Shown here: positions 1-9,335 of the stretch, in pieces
How positions within the stretch are numbered: position 1 is the stretch's first letter
Layout of the letters: the number at the start of each line of letters is the position of its first letter
NCBI GenBank assembly: GCA_964019335.1
Contig: OZ025684.1
Location: 1-64,000, forward strand
Reading direction: 5' to 3'
From: Diplonema japonicum
Lineage: Eukaryota; Euglenozoa; Diplonemea; Diplonemida; Diplonemidae
DNA: 64,000 nucleotides
Notes under the pieces: model-generated
The model's input: only the letters and a program-made list of their open reading frames with translations
Told to the model about the DNA's origin: nothing
The model's database searches: none
Program-made: the position numbers and the translations under genes

Positions 1-870
1 GGGTTTGCGGGTTTGCGGGTTTGCGGGTTGCGGGTTTGCGGGTTTGCGGGTTTGCGGGTTTGCGGGTTTGCGGGTTTGCGGGTTTGCGGGTTTGCGGGTT
101 TGCGGGTTTGCGGGTTTGCGGGTTTGCGGGTTTGCGGGTTTGCGGGTTGCGGGTTTGCGGGTTTGCGGGTTTGCGGGTTTGCGGGTTTGCGGGTTTGCGG
201 GTTTGCGGGTTTGCGGGCGGTTTGCGGGTTTGCGGGTTTGCGGGTTTGCGGGTTTGCGGGTTTGCGGGTTTGCGGGTTTGCGGGGTTTGCGGGGTTTGCG
301 GGTTTGCGGGGTTTGCGGGGTTTGCGGGTTTGCGGGGTTTGCGGGGTTTGCGGGGTTTGCGGGGTTTGCGGGGTTTGCGGGGTTTGCGGGGTTTGCGGGT
401 TTGCGGGGTTTGCGGGTTTGCGGGTTTGCGGGTTTGCGGGTTTGCGGGTTTGCGGGTTTGCGGGTTTGCGGGTTTGCGGGTGCGGTTGCGGTTTGCGGGT
501 TGCGGGTTTGCGGGTTTGCGGGTTTGCGGGTTTGCGGGTTTGCGGGTTTGCGGGTTTGCGGGTTTGCGGGTTTGCGGGTTTGCGGGTTTGCGGGTTTGCG
601 GGTTTGCGGGTTTGCGGGTTTGCGGGTTTGCGGGTTTGCGGGTTTGCGGGTTTGCGGGTTTGCGGGTTTGCGGGTTTGCGGGTTTGCGGGTTTGCGGGTT
701 TGCGGGTTTGCGGGTTTGCGGGTTTGCGGGTTTGCGGGTTTGCGGGTTTGCGGGTTTGCGGGTTTGCGGGTTTGCGGGTTTGCGGGTTTGCGGGTTTGCG
801 GGTTTGCGGGTTTGCGGGTTTGCGGGTTTGCGGGTTTGCGGGTTTGCGGGTTTGCGGGTTTGCGGGTTCG
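1..870 (+). repeat. TTTGCGGG telomere-like tandem array
   Basis: About 108 head-to-tail copies of the octamer TTTGCGGG. Variants include nine-base units with four G residues, clustered at about 280-410, and shortened units near 24, 145, 216 and 475-505. This unit-length heterogeneity is typical of telomeric or telomere-derived repeats. The G-rich strand is the plus strand. At a left chromosome end the C-rich strand would be expected here, so the array is either interstitial, inverted, or not telomeric. All three plus-strand frames are open only because the unit lacks stop codons. Confidence 0.9.
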
Positions 871-907
871 CGTCGGGGCTGGAGATGTCTGGTAGCGGCA
901 CTGCCCC

Positions 908-1491
908 CTAGGGCTCCCTCACCTCCGTCGCGTCAGGGGTTCCCCCCTCCCCCGCGGGGGCCAAGTCCGTCCCTCCGACGACCGGGGGGGCGGCGGGGAT
1001 GTCCGCCTGCGGAGCACCGCCCTCCAGCCCGTCCTCGCTTTCCACCTCCATCAAGCCGAAGTCCTCCCCCTGCAATGAGAGAGGGCCTGTCTGCAACGCC
1101 ACCTGCTCCTCTGGCATGTCCTCTGCCGGGTCCTCCTCCATCGCGCTGGGGCCATCCTGCGTCGTGCACACTTCCTCCTCTCCAGCGGGCATGTCGGCTG
1201 ATTCGGTTTTTGTCGTGCCTGACGCGTCCTCCGTCGAGGGTGGGGGGGCGCCCGCTGCCTGGGCTTCCTCGTCTCCTGGGCCATCGGGGGGGATGTCTGG
1301 GGCCGGGGGTGGGTCGGGCGGTGCTTGTGTCTCTTTGATCGGGTGCCTCCTCCTCGTCTCCACTGCCACCTCTCTCATGAGGGCTACGCTCAGTTCCTCT
1401 GTCATGGTCCTATAGACCTCCGTCGCGTCCCGCTGCCTCTTCTTCGCCACCTCCGCCGCGATCCTCTTCAGCACCCTCCTGGCGTCGGTCC
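908..1491 (-). pseudogene. Frame-shifted C-terminus of the RLE retrotransposon protein
   Basis: Downstream of the endonuclease core, the natural continuation of the protein lies in a different frame, beginning around 1491 and ending at a TAG at 908-910. The join is visible at the conserved ETFGG segment: the main frame reads on as LDRRQEG, while the other frame reads WTDARRVLKRI, the amphipathic type of sequence seen after this motif in related elements. One extra base, a T on the coding strand at about 1492-1493, explains the break. The roughly 190-residue tail is acidic and Pro/Gly-rich. It could be a real mutation, a sequencing error or programmed frameshifting. Confidence 0.65.
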
Positions 1492-4400
1492 AACCCGCCA
1501 AACGTCTCCAGAGCACAGGGGGTGAACCGTATCCGGGCTCTCTCGCAGTCGCTCGCGTACTTCGCCCGCTTCGACTCCGCCTGTTTCTCCGCAGCCGCCC
1601 CCGGAACCGCCATTGCCGCCGCCAGGTGGGCGCTCGCGCACGGGTGGGCCACCGTCACGTCGATGGCCAGAGGGCCCTCGCCTTCCACCCCCATCGGGAG
1701 GTAAACGTCAGCAGGCTTTCTCCCGTCACCCAGGAGGCCTTGTTGCTCCTTCACCGCTTGCAACCCGCCGCTGTAGCAGTGCTTCACCAACATGTCCCTC
1801 ACCCTGTCGTGCCTCTTCGTCATGACCGCACCTCTCTTGCAAACCATGGCATGGTCGCCTAGGGCGTCGTTGTCCTCACCGCACATCGGGCACTTCCCCT
1901 CGGACCCGACTGCGGTGCCAAGGAGCCAGCTGGTCAGCGTCCTGAACTCATCGTTCTTTAGTTCGTTATTCAAGCCCGTGATCGCCGTCAGCCAAGCCCC
2001 TGCTTTGTGAACCTTCAGCGAGTTCAACCTGGCCTTGTCCCTACCACCCGGGGAGCTCCCGAACAGCGCACCCCAGGACTTCTCCTCGAGGATCTGCGAC
2101 ATCTTCCTCTGAGGGTACAGCCTCGGGGTGTTTCGCAGCAGGTCCACGGAGAGCCTGTCAGGATCGTCGGCTGCGAGGTGGCCGTTGAACCACTCGACCC
2201 CCCACTCCCAGCCACCCGCCAGTGAAGCGTCCCAGTCGTACCCCCCCAGGATCTCCGACGCCAGCTCCTGGGTCGCCGCCAGCGAGGCCATGTTCGCCAC
2301 TAGGGCGTGTTCGCTGCAGCTGCGAAGGCCCATCCCTCCCCTCCTCGTCGCAAGCTTCGCCTGGCTCCACTCCCTCTCCCCGAGCTCCCGGGCAAGAAGG
2401 TGCTCCATCGCCCCCTTCACCAGGCCGTCGAATTCCGTCAAGGGGCCCGCTAGCTGCGTGTGCGGTACCGTGCGCATGAGGTGGACCATCTTGCTGTACG
2501 AGCTGCAGTTCTTCACCAAGGCGTAGCCCGACTGGGTCCTCATCTTCTTCTGCATCTCGAAGGTCTTGCCCAGGGCCTCGAGTTTCTTTGCCAAGAAAGC
2601 CTTCGTGTACTCCGCGTCCCCTATGGGGGTCCCCAGGAGCTCGAAGTTCCCATCCGAGCTCATTTTCTCCTTGGAGAAACCGGAGAAGCCCCACTCTTCT
2701 GGGTCGGTCGGCTTCTCACCAGACACCCAGATCAACTCGCACTTCTGCGGCTTCACCTTCAGGCCTCGCTTCGCCGACTCCTCTACCACGATGCGGTAGG
2801 CCTTCTCCACCTGTCCCCTCTCTCCGGCCAGGAACCCGTCATCGAGGTAGAAGAACTGGAGGTCCAGACTTGTATCCGCCCTTATCTTCTCCAGTACTGG
2901 CTGCAGCGCGAGGGAGAACAGCAACGGACCCACCGGGTCGCCCTGCTGGACCCCCTCCCTCGAGAGTAGCTCCGTCCCCTCGTGGAACAGCTTGGATGGG
3001 TGTCTGTAGCAAGATTCGGCCCACTTGTACCCCTTGGGAACCTTCGCGCACGCCTCCTTTAGCATCTCGTACCTGCTGATTGTGTTGAAGGCGTTTGCGT
3101 AGTCTATCTTGATCGCCACTCGGGACACGTCGTCCTGTTTCGCCTTCTCCACGTACTGCCTTGTCGCGTGGACAGCCGCCTCCATCCCCGCGGGGACCGC
3201 CACCCCGATCTGGCCCCCCTTCCTCAGGTAGGACTTGGCCACTTCCGCCCCTTCCTTGTCAAGGATTGCCTTCCCTACAAGTCGTCTCAGGCTCTCTCCT
3301 ACGGCGATCGGACGGACTCCCCTGTCCGGTTTCCGCAGCGGAATCAAGCTCGCCCCTAGTAGCACCGGTGCCACCTCAGCCGGAGTCTGACCTCTGGCCA
3401 TGATATTGCACACCTCGGTGAGAGCCGCCAGGGCCCCTACTTCCGTCACCACGCCGTCCACCCCGTCCTTCAGGTGTTGGGCGCTCAACCCAGTCGGCCC
3501 AGCCGCTTTCCCCTTGTCAAAGTCCCGGACCATGCTCAGAACGTCGACGGCCGTGACGTCCTCGAAGGAGTCAGCCGGATTCAGTTCTAACCCCGAGGGG
3601 TCAACCGATGCCTCAGGGTGGAGGCCCAGGAGCTTCTCGAAGGTCTCGGTGGAGTCCTCCGCCAACCCTCCCGCAGTTAGCGCTGCGTTGGCTCTGGAGA
3701 AGCGCCCATCCCTGCACAGCGTCTCCCCTCTCTTCAGCCTGGATTCGTCGTCTGGATCCTTCGAGACTCTCTTCTCCGATAGGGGGACTCCGTTCCACAC
3801 CTGCTGGTACTCCCCTCTGATCCAGGCCTCCAACTTCTGCTTGGCGCTGCTCTCCCCGGACTTCCGACGTGCCTTTCCACCCCTGCGTCTGCCCAGGCAA
3901 GCCTTCGGAAGCATCAGGAGCAGCACCCACGACAGGTAGGAGTTCTCCTGCTTCACCCTCACCAGTGCCGTCTTTAGCGCCAGACTCCACAACCCTTGGA
4001 GCGGGACGGGGATGTGCTTCATGAGGCCCACTTTCCGGGTGGCCACCTCCTCCAGAGAAGGAAGTGCGTCCAGGCTAGGGGCCGCCTTCACATCCACGGG
4101 ACCCCCAGGAGCGCTGTACCTGGCGATGCACCTGACGTGAGCCGCCTCCCGTTCGCCCACCACCGACCCACACACGCAGGTCTTGAGGCCAAACTTCTTC
4201 AGCTCCTGCGGGAGTACCTCCTCGTCCAGCAGGTGGTCGTTCAAGTGGGACTTCAGCAGTTCCCACCCCAAGATCGCCGGGCCTCCCATGTGGGACGACC
4301 TCTCGCACCCCCTCACCGGGCACTGGAAACTCCTGACCTTGCTGTCCAGCCGTGGGGCATCTTTCATGTGGTGTCCGTTGGGCCTGATGGAGGACTCCGG

Positions 4401-7157
4401 CATCAGGAGGTGGGCGAGGTCCAGGATGGCGGGCCTGGTCCCCGAGGGGGCTAGCCTCGCCTCCACCGCCCAATCCACCAGGGTGGACTTTCCGCCCTCC
4501 GAGACCAACACAGGCCTGTAGTGGGATCCCGTGAAGCCAAGCACCACCGTATCCTCCGGTTCCCTTGCCTCCCCGAGCTTCAAGACCTGGGCGTCACCCC
4601 CGGTCACGACCACGACCGTCTTTTGCCAGACCTCCACCGCCGCCTGCAGACAAAGGTGGTCCCCCCACTCCCCTTGCTTTGCCATGTAGTCGATGTAGGC
4701 CTCAAAACCGATCGGATCCACAAAGCTCTCGAACCTGCCCCTGTTGTCCCTTATGTGGCTGACCACCCGACTCCTCACCTCTCCGTGTCGTTCCTTCTCC
4801 CCCAGCAGCACCACAGCCAGAGAGCGGAACAAGCAATCCCCTCCGCCCCCAGCATCCTCCTCCTTGGCACCCACCTCGTGCAGGATCGACTCCCTGGTGA
4901 CAGACGTGCCCGATATCCCACGGACGAGGCGGGAGGGCTCCTTCTCGGGCTTGGGCCGGCAATTCACGCACCGCTCCTTGTTCCCCGCCGTGAACAGCAC
5001 GCTGCACCCTCCGCAGATCGCGAAACCCATCGCCTTCGCGTTCTCTGGCGTGAGCTCTCCGGCGTGGGTCTTCGACAGGTGGTACTGCAAGCCCGCCTTC
5101 GACGAGTGCTCTTTCCTACCCTTCTCACACAGCAGGCACTCCCACACTCCGTCGGTCCTTCGGGAAGCCCCGGCCGTGCTCCTACTGGTGGCGGGGGGGC
5201 CTCCGGCTGTGCCTGGGGGCGGAGGCGGGGGTGGGGGTTGGGAAAGCGTTGCTCCGCCTTTGAGCGAGGAGGCTTCAAAGGGGAGGTGGGGCACGGGGCT
5301 CCGATAGACCACCCTGGTATAGGGCCCCCAACGTCTCCTGGCCACCCACCTCTTCCTCGCAAGGTGTTTCCCGGCCCTCGACCTGATGGCCCTCCTGGCC
5401 ATCGCAGCCCTCTCCTCCGCTTCCGCTATCCCGATGAGCCGGGCTGCAACAGCTGGAGGGGCGGGACCGCACCCCTTCTTCTTGCGGGCTTCCCTTTCCC
5501 TCCTCTTCTCGACCCTTCTCTGGCGGTGCAGCCTCCTCCGCTCCCTGTCAGCGATTTCCCTAGCCTTCTCCCTGGCCTGGGCCCTCTCCTCGCGGCGCCT
5601 TTGGAGGGTGGCCTCGCTACGGTGTCTCCTCCTCCGGCCCTTCGTCACCGTCTGCCTCGTCTTCCGGGGTCCCGGGGCCAACCAGGGTACTCCCCCTCCT
5701 TTCCTCCCCTGCGGGGCGCGCTCCGGCTTCCATCTTTCCTCCTGGGCCACCGCCCCCACCACCCCCTGGAGGGTGGTGGAAACGGGGGCCAGGACCCCCC
5801 TCCTGTTAGTGAGTGTGGGTGTGTTTTTTTGTTTATTTTCCACCCTCAAAAAAAGTCCCGGACCCATTCGGATCCGGGTGTAAAGGGGGGGTGACAATGG
5901 GGGGGCCGAAGGGGCGCTAACCTCTCTAGGGAGAGCACCCTTCTCTTTTTTCTTCTTATCCTCCTTCTGGGAGGAAACAAAGGGGGGGGAATCCACTTGG
6001 GGGGGGTTTGCAAGGGGGGGATTTACAAGAGGGGGGACAGATAAACCATAAATAGAAGAAGCAGAGGAAGGGGCGCTACCCTCTCTCGGGAGTGCACCCT
6101 TCCCTTTTTTTTTTTTCTTATCCTCCTCCTGGGAGGGAACAAAGGGGGGGGAATCTACAATGGGGGGGTTTGCAAGGGGGGAATTTACAAGAGGGGGGAC
6201 AGATAAACAAGAGAAAGAAGAACAAGAAGAAGCGGAGGAAGGGGGGGAAGGGGCGCCTCCCTCTCTCGGGGACACCTCCTTCGCACTCTCTTTCCTTCTC
6301 CCCACAAACACAGTTTTTTTTTTTTCTATTTCCTCCACAGAGGACACAGAGGGGGAGGGGAGGGGCACGGGGCAGCCAACCGTCCGCAGGGTGATCGACA
6401 CCCTGGAGCCCGAAGAACACCCTTCGGGGATGTGGTGGGTCCATTCGTAGCGGGCCTCACCCTCCAGAATGGCCCAGGTGAAGGGAGGCACCAGGTACTT
6501 CGATACCCTGGACCCCTTCTTCAGGACCATCGTGGTCTCTGCGCCGTACGAGAGGATGAGGACCACTGGTCCCAACCTCACGTCGTCGGTGTGGTGGGCG
6601 ATTCCACACCCAGGCTCGTATCGATTTACGAGCACCTGGTCTGGGGTGATCCCCAGCCCCGCTGCGGTGGCCACCTCCGCCACCCAACCCCTGGCCCCCT
6701 CTGGGATCGGGGTGGTGCGGCGCACTTTGGCACGGGCACCCACCCACCTGAAACCAAATTGGAGGGTTTCCCTCCCTTTGTTCCCCGAAATGGTCTCCCA
6801 CCTCCCCGAGAGCAAGGTCTCTGGGTGGGTGGGGGCTGGGCCTGTTCTTAAGCCCGGGGGGTGGTCCCCTCCCGTGAGCACCCACCCTCCTTTTTTCTTT
6901 TTTTCCCCCCTCTCAGTCTTCAGGCGGGTGGCGGTGGCGGCTGCGGAATCGGGAGCGGGCGCGCTGGCTGCGGGTGGTTCTATTTTTTTATGTTTTTTAT
7001 TATTTTTGACGACATCTAGAGGGGATCTAAGGGGAGGGGAGGGGTCATACTGCCCGGCCAGATTTCGGTCTGGTCGGGTGGTCGGCTTGGTCGGCGTCTC
7101 TCGTAGGCGTTCCTCCTGCGGGCGGCGGTCTCCGACGACGTTTCGTCTAGGGTCCAT
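1410..7157 (-). CDS. Retrotransposon polyprotein: AlkB-like, OTU protease, zinc fingers, RT, RLE
   Basis: This 1915-residue ORF starts at a true ATG. Visible domains in order: an AlkB-like 2-oxoglutarate/Fe(II) dioxygenase at about 115-262 (HTD metal motif at 189-191, a later YEWTHH histidine, and RVSITLR); a Pro/Lys-rich linker with internal repeats at about 300-425; a basic Arg-rich stretch at 500-610; a C2H2 finger near 674-698; an OTU cysteine protease at about 755-885 (GDCLFRS with Cys775, and SHYRPV); another C2H2-like finger at about 946; a reverse transcriptase at about 1200-1520 (IKIDYANAF, QQGDPVGP, YLDD at 1437-1440); a CCHC knuckle at 1756-1773; and a PD-(D/E)XK-type endonuclease core (KPADVYL then AIDVTV, Asp1817 and Asp1833). 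The frame is lost at about 1492, so the last 28 residues are probably not native. RT and RLE identify a retrotransposase; the AlkB and OTU roles are inferred from motifs. Confidence 0.85.
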   Translation of the reverse strand: MDPRRNVVGDRRPQEERLRETPTKPTTRPDRNLAGQYDPSPPLRSPLDVVKNNKKHKKIEPPAASAPAPDSAAATATRLKTERGEKKKKGGWVLTGGDHPPGLRTGPAPTHPETLLSGRWETISGNKGRETLQFGFRWVGARAKVRRTTPIPEGARGWVAEVATAAGLGITPDQVLVNRYEPGCGIAHHTDDVRLGPVVLILSYGAETTMVLKKGSRVSKYLVPPFTWAILEGEARYEWTHHIPEGCSSGSRVSITLRTVGCPVPLPSPSVSSVEEIEKKKTVFVGRRKESAKEVSPREGGAPSPPSSASSCSSFSCLSVPPLVNSPLANPPIVDSPPFVPSQEEDKKKKKGKGALPREGSAPSSASSIYGLSVPPLVNPPLANPPQVDSPPFVSSQKEDKKKKEKGALPREVSAPSAPPLSPPLYTRIRMGPGLFLRVENKQKNTPTLTNRRGVLAPVSTTLQGVVGAVAQEERWKPERAPQGRKGGGVPWLAPGPRKTRQTVTKGRRRRHRSEATLQRRREERAQAREKAREIADRERRRLHRQRRVEKRREREARKKKGCGPAPPAVAARLIGIAEAEERAAMARRAIRSRAGKHLARKRWVARRRWGPYTRVVYRSPVPHLPFEASSLKGGATLSQPPPPPPPPGTAGGPPATSRSTAGASRRTDGVWECLLCEKGRKEHSSKAGLQYHLSKTHAGELTPENAKAMGFAICGGCSVLFTAGNKERCVNCRPKPEKEPSRLVRGISGTSVTRESILHEVGAKEEDAGGGGDCLFRSLAVVLLGEKERHGEVRSRVVSHIRDNRGRFESFVDPIGFEAYIDYMAKQGEWGDHLCLQAAVEVWQKTVVVVTGGDAQVLKLGEAREPEDTVVLGFTGSHYRPVLVSEGGKSTLVDWAVEARLAPSGTRPAILDLAHLLMPESSIRPNGHHMKDAPRLDSKVRSFQCPVRGCERSSHMGGPAILGWELLKSHLNDHLLDEEVLPQELKKFGLKTCVCGSVVGEREAAHVRCIARYSAPGGPVDVKAAPSLDALPSLEEVATRKVGLMKHIPVPLQGLWSLALKTALVRVKQENSYLSWVLLLMLPKACLGRRRGGKARRKSGESSAKQKLEAWIRGEYQQVWNGVPLSEKRVSKDPDDESRLKRGETLCRDGRFSRANAALTAGGLAEDSTETFEKLLGLHPEASVDPSGLELNPADSFEDVTAVDVLSMVRDFDKGKAAGPTGLSAQHLKDGVDGVVTEVGALAALTEVCNIMARGQTPAEVAPVLLGASLIPLRKPDRGVRPIAVGESLRRLVGKAILDKEGAEVAKSYLRKGGQIGVAVPAGMEAAVHATRQYVEKAKQDDVSRVAIKIDYANAFNTISRYEMLKEACAKVPKGYKWAESCYRHPSKLFHEGTELLSREGVQQGDPVGPLLFSLALQPVLEKIRADTSLDLQFFYLDDGFLAGERGQVEKAYRIVVEESAKRGLKVKPQKCELIWVSGEKPTDPEEWGFSGFSKEKMSSDGNFELLGTPIGDAEYTKAFLAKKLEALGKTFEMQKKMRTQSGYALVKNCSSYSKMVHLMRTVPHTQLAGPLTEFDGLVKGAMEHLLARELGEREWSQAKLATRRGGMGLRSCSEHALVANMASLAATQELASEILGGYDWDASLAGGWEWGVEWFNGHLAADDPDRLSVDLLRNTPRLYPQRKMSQILEEKSWGALFGSSPGGRDKARLNSLKVHKAGAWLTAITGLNNELKNDEFRTLTSWLLGTAVGSEGKCPMCGEDNDALGDHAMVCKRGAVMTKRHDRVRDMLVKHCYSGGLQAVKEQQGLLGDGRKPADVYLPMGVEGEGPLAIDVTVAHPCASAHLAAAMAVPGAAAEKQAESKRAKYASDCERARIRFTPCALETFGGLDRRQEGAEEDRGGGGEEEAAGRDGGL
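5935..6260 (-). repeat. Internal tandem repeat in the retrotransposon linker
   Basis: Two long and one partial copy of a roughly 150-base unit lie inside the coding sequence. Each encodes a Pro/Asn-rich part (VPPLVN-PLANPP-VDSPPFV) followed by an acidic-to-basic turn (Q-EDKKKK) and ALPRE. The nucleotide unit combines G runs, a long T run and a TTTGCAAGGGGGG segment. Copies start near 5935 and 6085, and the reading frame is kept through all of them. Confidence 0.75.
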
Positions 7158-7334
7158 TTTTATTTTTTTTTTTTTTGTGTTGAGGGGGGAGGGGATCCTT
7201 TGCTAAACGGCAGGCGGGCCGGGCCGAAACAACCCCCCCAGACGACGACGAACGGACACCGAGCGGACGCAGCAGGCACCAACAAAAACACAGACGACCA
7301 ATAAAGTACAGAAACTGTAGCTTTAGAATCGTTG

Positions 7335-8167
7335 GTTTTTTTGCATGCAAGCACACAGACACACCCGCACCCGCACAGACACGAGCACGAACACAACACA
7401 GACACACGCACGCACACAGGCGCAGACACACCCACACAAGCACGAACACACACAACACGACTGCCACACCCACGCACACAGGCACAGACACGCACACCCA
7501 CAAAAACACGAACTCACACACAACACGACTGCCACACCCACACCCGCACAGACACGAACACGAACACAGCACAGACACGCACACACACAGGCACAGACGC
7601 AGACACACGCACGCACACACCCGCACCCACACCCGAACCCGCACAGACACTAACACAACACAGGCACACGCACGTACACAGGCACAGACGCAGACACCCG
7701 CAAGCACACAGACACACCCGCACAGACACGCCCACACCCGCACACAGACACACGCACGCACACAGACACACCCACACCCACACCCGCACCCGCACAGACA
7801 CGAACACAACAGACACACGCACGCACACAACACAGACTGCCAGACACACACGTACACCCACACACACACAACAGATGACACATGCAAGCACACAGACACA
7901 CGCACCCTCACAGACACGAACACGAACACACGCACGCACACAAGCGCAGACACGCACACCCACACAAACACGAACACACACACAACACAGACTTCCAGAC
8001 ACACACGCACACCCACACAGACACACGCACACCAGCACCCGCACAGACACGAACACGAACACAACACAGACACACACGTACACAGGTACAGACGCAGACA
8101 CACGCCCGCACACAGACACACCCACACCCGCACCGGCACAGACACGAACACGAACACAGACACACGC
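7335..8167. repeat. CA-rich degenerate minisatellite (ACACR/GAACAC units)
   Basis: About 830 bp built almost wholly of permuted short units such as CAGACACG, AACACGAACAC, CACACGCACGCAC and CACCCGCAC. The opposite strand is TG-rich. Long alternating purine-pyrimidine stretches with CG and CA steps could adopt Z-DNA. Both strands are open over hundreds of codons (His/Thr-rich one way, Val/Cys-rich the other) because the units lack stop codons; I do not regard either as a gene. Confidence 0.85.
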
Positions 8168-8340
8168 GCGTAAACCCGCAAACCCCTTTGCGGAACTTTT
8201 TTTCTTTCTTAGAAAAAGATTTTTGTACTTAGAAAAAGAAATTCCTTTTCTTCCTTCTTTTCTTTTTTTTTTTTCCAATTTTAAAAAACCAAGTGATTGC
8301 TTTATTTCTCGTGCGGGTTTGCGGGTTTGCGGGCCTGCGG
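8168..8340. repeat. Scraps of the TTTGCGGG repeat flanking a T-rich spacer
   Basis: At about 8170-8188 the plus strand carries the C-rich form (AAACCCGCAAACCCC). At about 8311-8332 it carries the G-rich form (GCGGGTTTGCGGGTTTGCGG). A T-rich 120-base spacer with no gene separates them. The two scraps are in opposite orientation; the second matches the orientation of the array at 1-870. They mark the right edge of the repeat island. Confidence 0.7.
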
Positions 8341-8344
8341 TGTA

Positions 8345-9253
8345 AGCCGTGTATCCTTGTGGGGAGGGATGCGTTCCATAGATCGGTGCTTCCTACCCAC
8401 CGCATCCTGGGGCATACTTGCTGGTGATCCGGTTTTGCAAACAACGCGAGTCAGCAACCAAGGCCACGGCAAAGCCACAAGGAAGCAGCATAGCATTTCT
8501 CGCCGAAGTCACTACAGGTGGTTCTTGTCACGTTACGTTCCACCATCATAAAAGTTCACGTGTTACATTTTTCTTTTTGTAGCTTTGTGGTCATGTTGAA
8601 CGAGTATACTAATAGCATATGGCCGGGAAGGCATTGCATCAAAGCCCTGATATTAAGAAATTAGAAAAATAGCAAGGAAACTTACATTTGCGAGGGAGAA
8701 AATCTTTATTTTGACAGCCTGTTTCCCTTGACCTAAATTCGCAAGGAGCGGGGGGAACGTAGCGTTTTCTTCTTTCCCACTTTTTCTACCAAATTCTGCA
8801 GTGCGAAATTATCTGACATAAGAAGAATGACTTTAGCGGCTTCATAAACCGCCTGCTTTTATATATAATATTTAAATACTTTGCCCGTCCAATGCAAAAT
8901 CATTTGTGTACATGTTAAATGAAGAAGGGAAGCTGCCGACCCGCGCAAAGTATTCGCACGAGTGCTACTCAATAAAAAAGTACCCGGAGTCAACTAACTC
9001 CTTAAGAAAGAAACAAGAAACAAACACACAAGGACATGATCAATAATATAAAGGCTTTTTTTTGATTCTGGTCCTTGTTCTCATTCTGAATTCTAGCACC
9101 ATGTCTATCAAGCGAGGTATAGAATTCTAAGAAATCCAACAAGGATGGAGATAAAATTATATCAATCGTGAATCAACCATTCACGCTGCTAGGGGATACA
9201 CAACAGCATCAAAATAGAAGTGCATTCAGAAGGCAATCCGTTTTAAAGCAGAA
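8345..9253. other. Intergenic region without a recognised gene
   Basis: About 900 bp of AT-rich unique sequence between the repeat island and the end of the ABC half-transporter gene. No ORF with a recognisable domain and no convincing RNA gene is visible. On the minus strand it is downstream of the transporter and would hold its 3' UTR. Confidence 0.6.
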
Positions 9254-9335
9254 AGACAAAGAGTTCTTTTAGATCAACATTGTCACGCAGGCGCCTTTGG
9301 GGACAAAGAGTTCTTCCTGATCAACATTGTCACGT
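9254..9335. repeat. Two-copy direct repeat, period about 47 bp
   Basis: The unit GACAAAGAGTTCTT, followed by GATCAACATTGTCACG, occurs at about 9255 and again at about 9302. The copies differ at a few bases, and the first carries a short GC-rich spacer (CAGGCGCCTTTGGG). It lies in the presumed 3' UTR of the ABC half transporter, whose stop codon is at 9396. Confidence 0.8.

Larger units (their letters stand above)
869..7160 (-). mobile_element. RLE-type non-LTR retrotransposon abutting the TTTGCGGG array
   Basis: A single-ORF non-LTR element read on the minus strand. Its coding region runs from 7157 to about 908, and its 3' UTR is only about 40 bases before it meets the TTTGCGGG array at about 868. 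There is no poly(A) or simple-repeat tail at that junction, as in site-specific RLE elements such as R2-like families. The 5' boundary is uncertain: DNA upstream of the ATG (7160-7330) is non-repetitive and then turns into the CA-rich minisatellite. The layout suggests insertion into, or preference for, the telomere-like repeat. That is inference from one copy. Confidence 0.8.

Noticed and set aside
1-870. A genuine left chromosome end
   Set aside because: The G-rich strand points inward; a left telomere would show the C-rich strand 5' to 3' here.
5-1338. Three overlapping plus-strand ORFs of Cys/Gly/Leu/Arg repeats
   Set aside because: They are the TTTGCGGG array read in three frames; the unit has no stop codon, so openness carries no information.
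5800-6330. Separate small genes in the G/T-tract region
   Set aside because: The minus-strand retrotransposon frame runs through without interruption, and the small ORFs have no independent support.
7147-8345. Long ORFs on both strands (His/Thr-rich and Val/Cys-rich)
   Set aside because: They arise from the stop-free CA/TG minisatellite. No domain, no start context, and both strands are equally open.
9254-9335. CRISPR-like array
   Set aside because: Only two imperfect units in eukaryotic 3' flanking DNA; a simple local duplication.
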